In this document: one piece after another, positions 6,161 through 7,986 of the stretch
Numbering within the stretch: position 1 is the stretch's first letter
How the letters are laid out: every line of letters starts with the position of its first letter
Assembly (NCBI GenBank): GCA_023425615.1
Contig: JAFACJ010000120.1
Location: 1-7,986, forward strand
Reading direction: 5' to 3'
DNA: 7,986 nt
Source: Actinomycetes bacterium
GTDB taxonomy: Bacteria > Actinomycetota > Actinomycetes > Streptosporangiales > Streptosporangiaceae
The notes under the pieces: model-generated
Seen by the model: only the letters and a program-made list of their open reading frames with translations
Database searches by the model: none
Told to the model about the DNA's origin: nothing
Made by a program: the position numbers and the translations under genes

Positions 6161-7861
6161 TCACCGCGCCACCGCCAGACGGTAGTCCTCGTCGCCGGTC
6201 AGGAGGTTGCGGTGGGTGTCCTCCGCGGTGATGACGCCGTCGTCCAGGATGAGGACGCGGTCGGCGGCGTCCAGCAGGGCGGGGCTGCTGGTGATCACGA
6301 TGGTGGTGCGGCCGCGGCGGAACTCGGCCATGTTCCGCGCGATGAGCTGCTCGGTGACCGCGTCGACCGCCGTCGTCGGGTCGTGCAGGACCAGGACGTC
6401 GGTGTCGGCGGCGAGGGCGCGGGCCAGGGACAGCCGCTGGCGCTGCCCTCCCGAGAGGTTCGCGCCGCGGTCGCGTACCGCGTAGTCGAGCCCTTCGCGG
6501 TGGAGGGCGACGACGTCGGTCAGCATGGACGCCGTGACGGCCGCGTCGACCGGCCGGCCGGTGCCCGACGGGTCGATGTTCGTGCGGAGCGTGCCCGCGA
6601 AGATCTCCGCGTCGTACGGGTTCACCAGCATGTGCTCGCGCAGCGCCTCCACGGACAGGTCGGCCGTCTCCCGGCCGCCGACCCGCACCACGCCCTCGTA
6701 GGCGTCGGGCGGGACGTTCGCGGCAAGGACCGCCACGAGGTCGGCCGCCGCGCGCGGCCGGTAGGCGGCGATCGCCACGAACTCACCCGCCGCCACCTGG
6801 AACTTCAGCCCGCGCAGCTCCCCGTACCTGACGCCGTCGACCTCGACGTCGCCCCCCGCGGACGGGCGCTCCCGGCCCCAGGCCGTCACCGGCGGCGCGG
6901 CCAGCACCAGCGCCATCCGCTCGGCCGACGCGCGCGCGATCATGATGTACTTCGGCATCTCCGAGAAGAGCCTGAGCGGTTCCATGATGAACTGCGCGAG
7001 GCCGACGGCCATGACGAGTTCCCCGATGGTGATCCGGCCGTTGAACGCCAGCCAGCCCGCCGTCAGGGTCACCGCGGTGGCGAGCGCGGCGTTGAGTGCC
7101 AGCGCGGTGCCCGCGTACACGCCGTTCACCCGCGCGACGGTGATCGCCTGGCGTTTGGCCTCGGTGCTGACCTCCCGGTAGGACAGGTACGCCGCGTGGT
7201 TGCCGCCGAAGCCGTGCAGCGGGCGCAGTCCGGTGATCAGGTCGGCGACCTTCGCCCCCGCCCGCGCCACCCGTGACTGCTGCTCCTTGGTACTGGCCCC
7301 GATGCGCTTGGACATCACGCTGAGGATCGTCAGGATCGCGACGGTGCCCACGATCACCAGCAGGCCGAGCCTGACGCTGGCGAGGCCGAGCGCGACCGCC
7401 GTGACCAGCACCGCGACCATCGAGCTGACCAGCATCGGCACCACTTCGACGATGTCGGCGGTCTGGTCGGCGTCCTCGGTGGCGATGGTCAGCACCTCGC
7501 CGGACTTGAGGTCGACGTCGCGGTCCACCGGTTGCAGCCCGCAGGCCGCGACCCGCACCCGCCAGCGGTGCGCCTCGGTCGTGTTGGCCTTCTGCAGGAT
7601 GCGCATCCCGAACCGCCACGAGAACGACACGGTCGTGATGATCACGGCCAGCGCGGCGATCGACAGGGCCAGCGAGCCGAGGCTACGGTCGCGCATCGTG
7701 TGCTCGACGATGAGGCCGAGCGCGATGGGGAAGGCGGTCTCGCCCGCCTGGTACATGCCCATGAGGACGGTGCCCCAGGTCATGGCGCCGGCGTTGCGCC
7801 GCAGCGCGATACGGAGGATGTCGGAGCCCGTGCGGGCCCTCTGCTCGTCAGGAGTTGTCAT
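6161..7861 (-). CDS. ABC exporter-type transmembrane protein with degenerate ATPase domain
   Basis: A 566-residue type-I ABC exporter half-transporter: about six hydrophobic segments (near 28-50, 60-82, 140-160, 164-185, 247-270, 278-298), then a nucleotide-binding domain (about 335-566). The signature LSGGQRQR (469-476) and D-loop Asp500 are intact. Walker A is lost: where GPSGSGKST is expected the protein has AYRPRAAAD (366-374), with Ala372 for Lys and Ala373 for Ser. Walker B reads VLVLHDP, giving His493 for Asp and Asp494 for the catalytic Glu; the Q-loop Gln is probably Tyr416 and the switch His is Ser525. It is unlikely to hydrolyse ATP alone and probably pairs with an active half-transporter, giving its LSGGQ to the partner's site. 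Position after an NRPS gene recalls CchI of the coelichelin cluster, suggesting siderophore export or traffic. ATG 7861 is preferred over an in-frame ATG at 7909 because it overlaps the NRPS stop by 14 bases; no clear Shine-Dalgarno sequence precedes it. Confidence 0.9.
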   Translation of the reverse strand: MTTPDEQRARTGSDILRIALRRNAGAMTWGTVLMGMYQAGETAFPIALGLIVEHTMRDRSLGSLALSIAALAVIITTVSFSWRFGMRILQKANTTEAHRWRVRVAACGLQPVDRDVDLKSGEVLTIATEDADQTADIVEVVPMLVSSMVAVLVTAVALGLASVRLGLLVIVGTVAILTILSVMSKRIGASTKEQQSRVARAGAKVADLITGLRPLHGFGGNHAAYLSYREVSTEAKRQAITVARVNGVYAGTALALNAALATAVTLTAGWLAFNGRITIGELVMAVGLAQFIMEPLRLFSEMPKYIMIARASAERMALVLAAPPVTAWGRERPSAGGDVEVDGVRYGELRGLKFQVAAGEFVAIAAYRPRAAADLVAVLAANVPPDAYEGVVRVGGRETADLSVEALREHMLVNPYDAEIFAGTLRTNIDPSGTGRPVDAAVTASMLTDVVALHREGLDYAVRDRGANLSGGQRQRLSLARALAADTDVLVLHDPTTAVDAVTEQLIARNMAEFRRGRTTIVITSSPALLDAADRVLILDDGVITAEDTHRNLLTGDEDYRLAVAR

Positions 7862-7986
7862 CGAGGTGTCGGGCAATCGCTTCCGGGGTTCGCAGGGTGA
7901 ACAGATCACGGACGGTGATCACGGGACCGTACTCGCGGCGGAGCAGCCCCGTCAGCCGCACCGCCAGCATGGAGTGGCCCCCGAGG
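7848..7986 (-). CDS. NRPS, C-terminal end: carrier (PCP) domain, partial
   Basis: Only the last 45 codons of a large gene are inside the window; the 5' part lies beyond the right edge. They begin with LGGHSMLAVRL, the phosphopantetheine attachment motif of a peptidyl carrier protein, with the modified Ser at 7971-7973. The rest is the usual third and fourth helices (VITVRDLFTLRTPEAIARHL) and then a stop at 7848, five residues after the final helix. The protein therefore ends with a carrier domain and has no thioesterase or reductase release domain after it. Beside a hydroxyornithine formyltransferase and an iron box, this should be the siderophore assembly line (CchH-like); substrates and module number cannot be read. 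An acyl carrier protein or a free carrier domain is less likely but cannot be ruled out from this fragment. Its stop overlaps the ABC gene start by 14 bases. Confidence 0.88.
   Translation of the reverse strand, partial: LGGHSMLAVRLTGLLRREYGPVITVRDLFTLRTPEAIARHLDDNS

Noticed and set aside
5165..7276. A 703-codon open frame on the plus strand running through the esterase and antisense to the ABC gene
   Set aside because: Arg/Ala/Gly/Pro-rich low-complexity translation with no recognisable fold; it overlaps two genes with clear catalytic and membrane motifs. It is the usual out-of-frame opening in high-GC DNA.
1..7986. CRISPR array, tRNA/rRNA genes, insertion sequences or attachment sites
   Set aside because: No regularly spaced repeats, tRNA-like cloverleaf, transposase motifs or flanking direct repeats were seen on either strand.

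Overview
The window is very GC-rich, densely packed DNA with the strong third-position G/C bias, GTG starts and 4-14 bp stop/start overlaps typical of a filamentous actinomycete (Streptomyces, Streptosporangiaceae or a relative; the genus cannot be fixed from sequence alone). It joins two functional modules, with a boundary near 2630-2724.

Left module (1-2629), all on the minus strand: a zinc-dependent medium-chain alcohol dehydrogenase, a small FMN-flavodoxin-domain protein and a tandem-domain universal stress protein, transcribed in that order. This gene mix is characteristic of the DevR/DosR (OsdR in Streptomyces) redox and hypoxia stress regulons. A candidate DevR-type palindrome, GGGGCGAAGGTCCC (1560-1573), lies 53 bp upstream of the flavodoxin gene.

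Right module (2725-7986): one end of a hydroxamate-siderophore NRPS locus. Its control region (4923-5045) carries a near-perfect DmdR/IdeR iron box (4969-4987) and an abutting degenerate second copy (4951-4969) between divergent genes. Leftward runs an N-hydroxyornithine formyltransferase homologue (CchA-like), followed through a GTGA overlap by an M20 metallo-amidohydrolase. Rightward runs a Fes/IroE/CchJ-like esterase. It converges, across a good bidirectional hairpin terminator, on an ABC-exporter-type protein that follows, with a 14-base overlap, the very end of an NRPS gene entering from the right. The NRPS ends in a carrier domain with no thioesterase, so the esterase is the obvious candidate for product release, as proposed for coelichelin.

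How it should work: in iron deficiency the metalloregulator leaves the box. The formyltransferase makes N5-formyl-N5-hydroxyornithine, the NRPS assembles the peptide, the esterase releases it (or later opens the ferric complex), and the ABC protein helps move it. Two things are unusual. The ABC protein has lost Walker A, the Walker B Asp, the Q-loop Gln and the switch His while keeping an intact LSGGQ signature, so it needs an active partner. The M20 hydrolase is an unexplained enzyme coupled to the formyltransferase and is the best candidate for new chemistry here.
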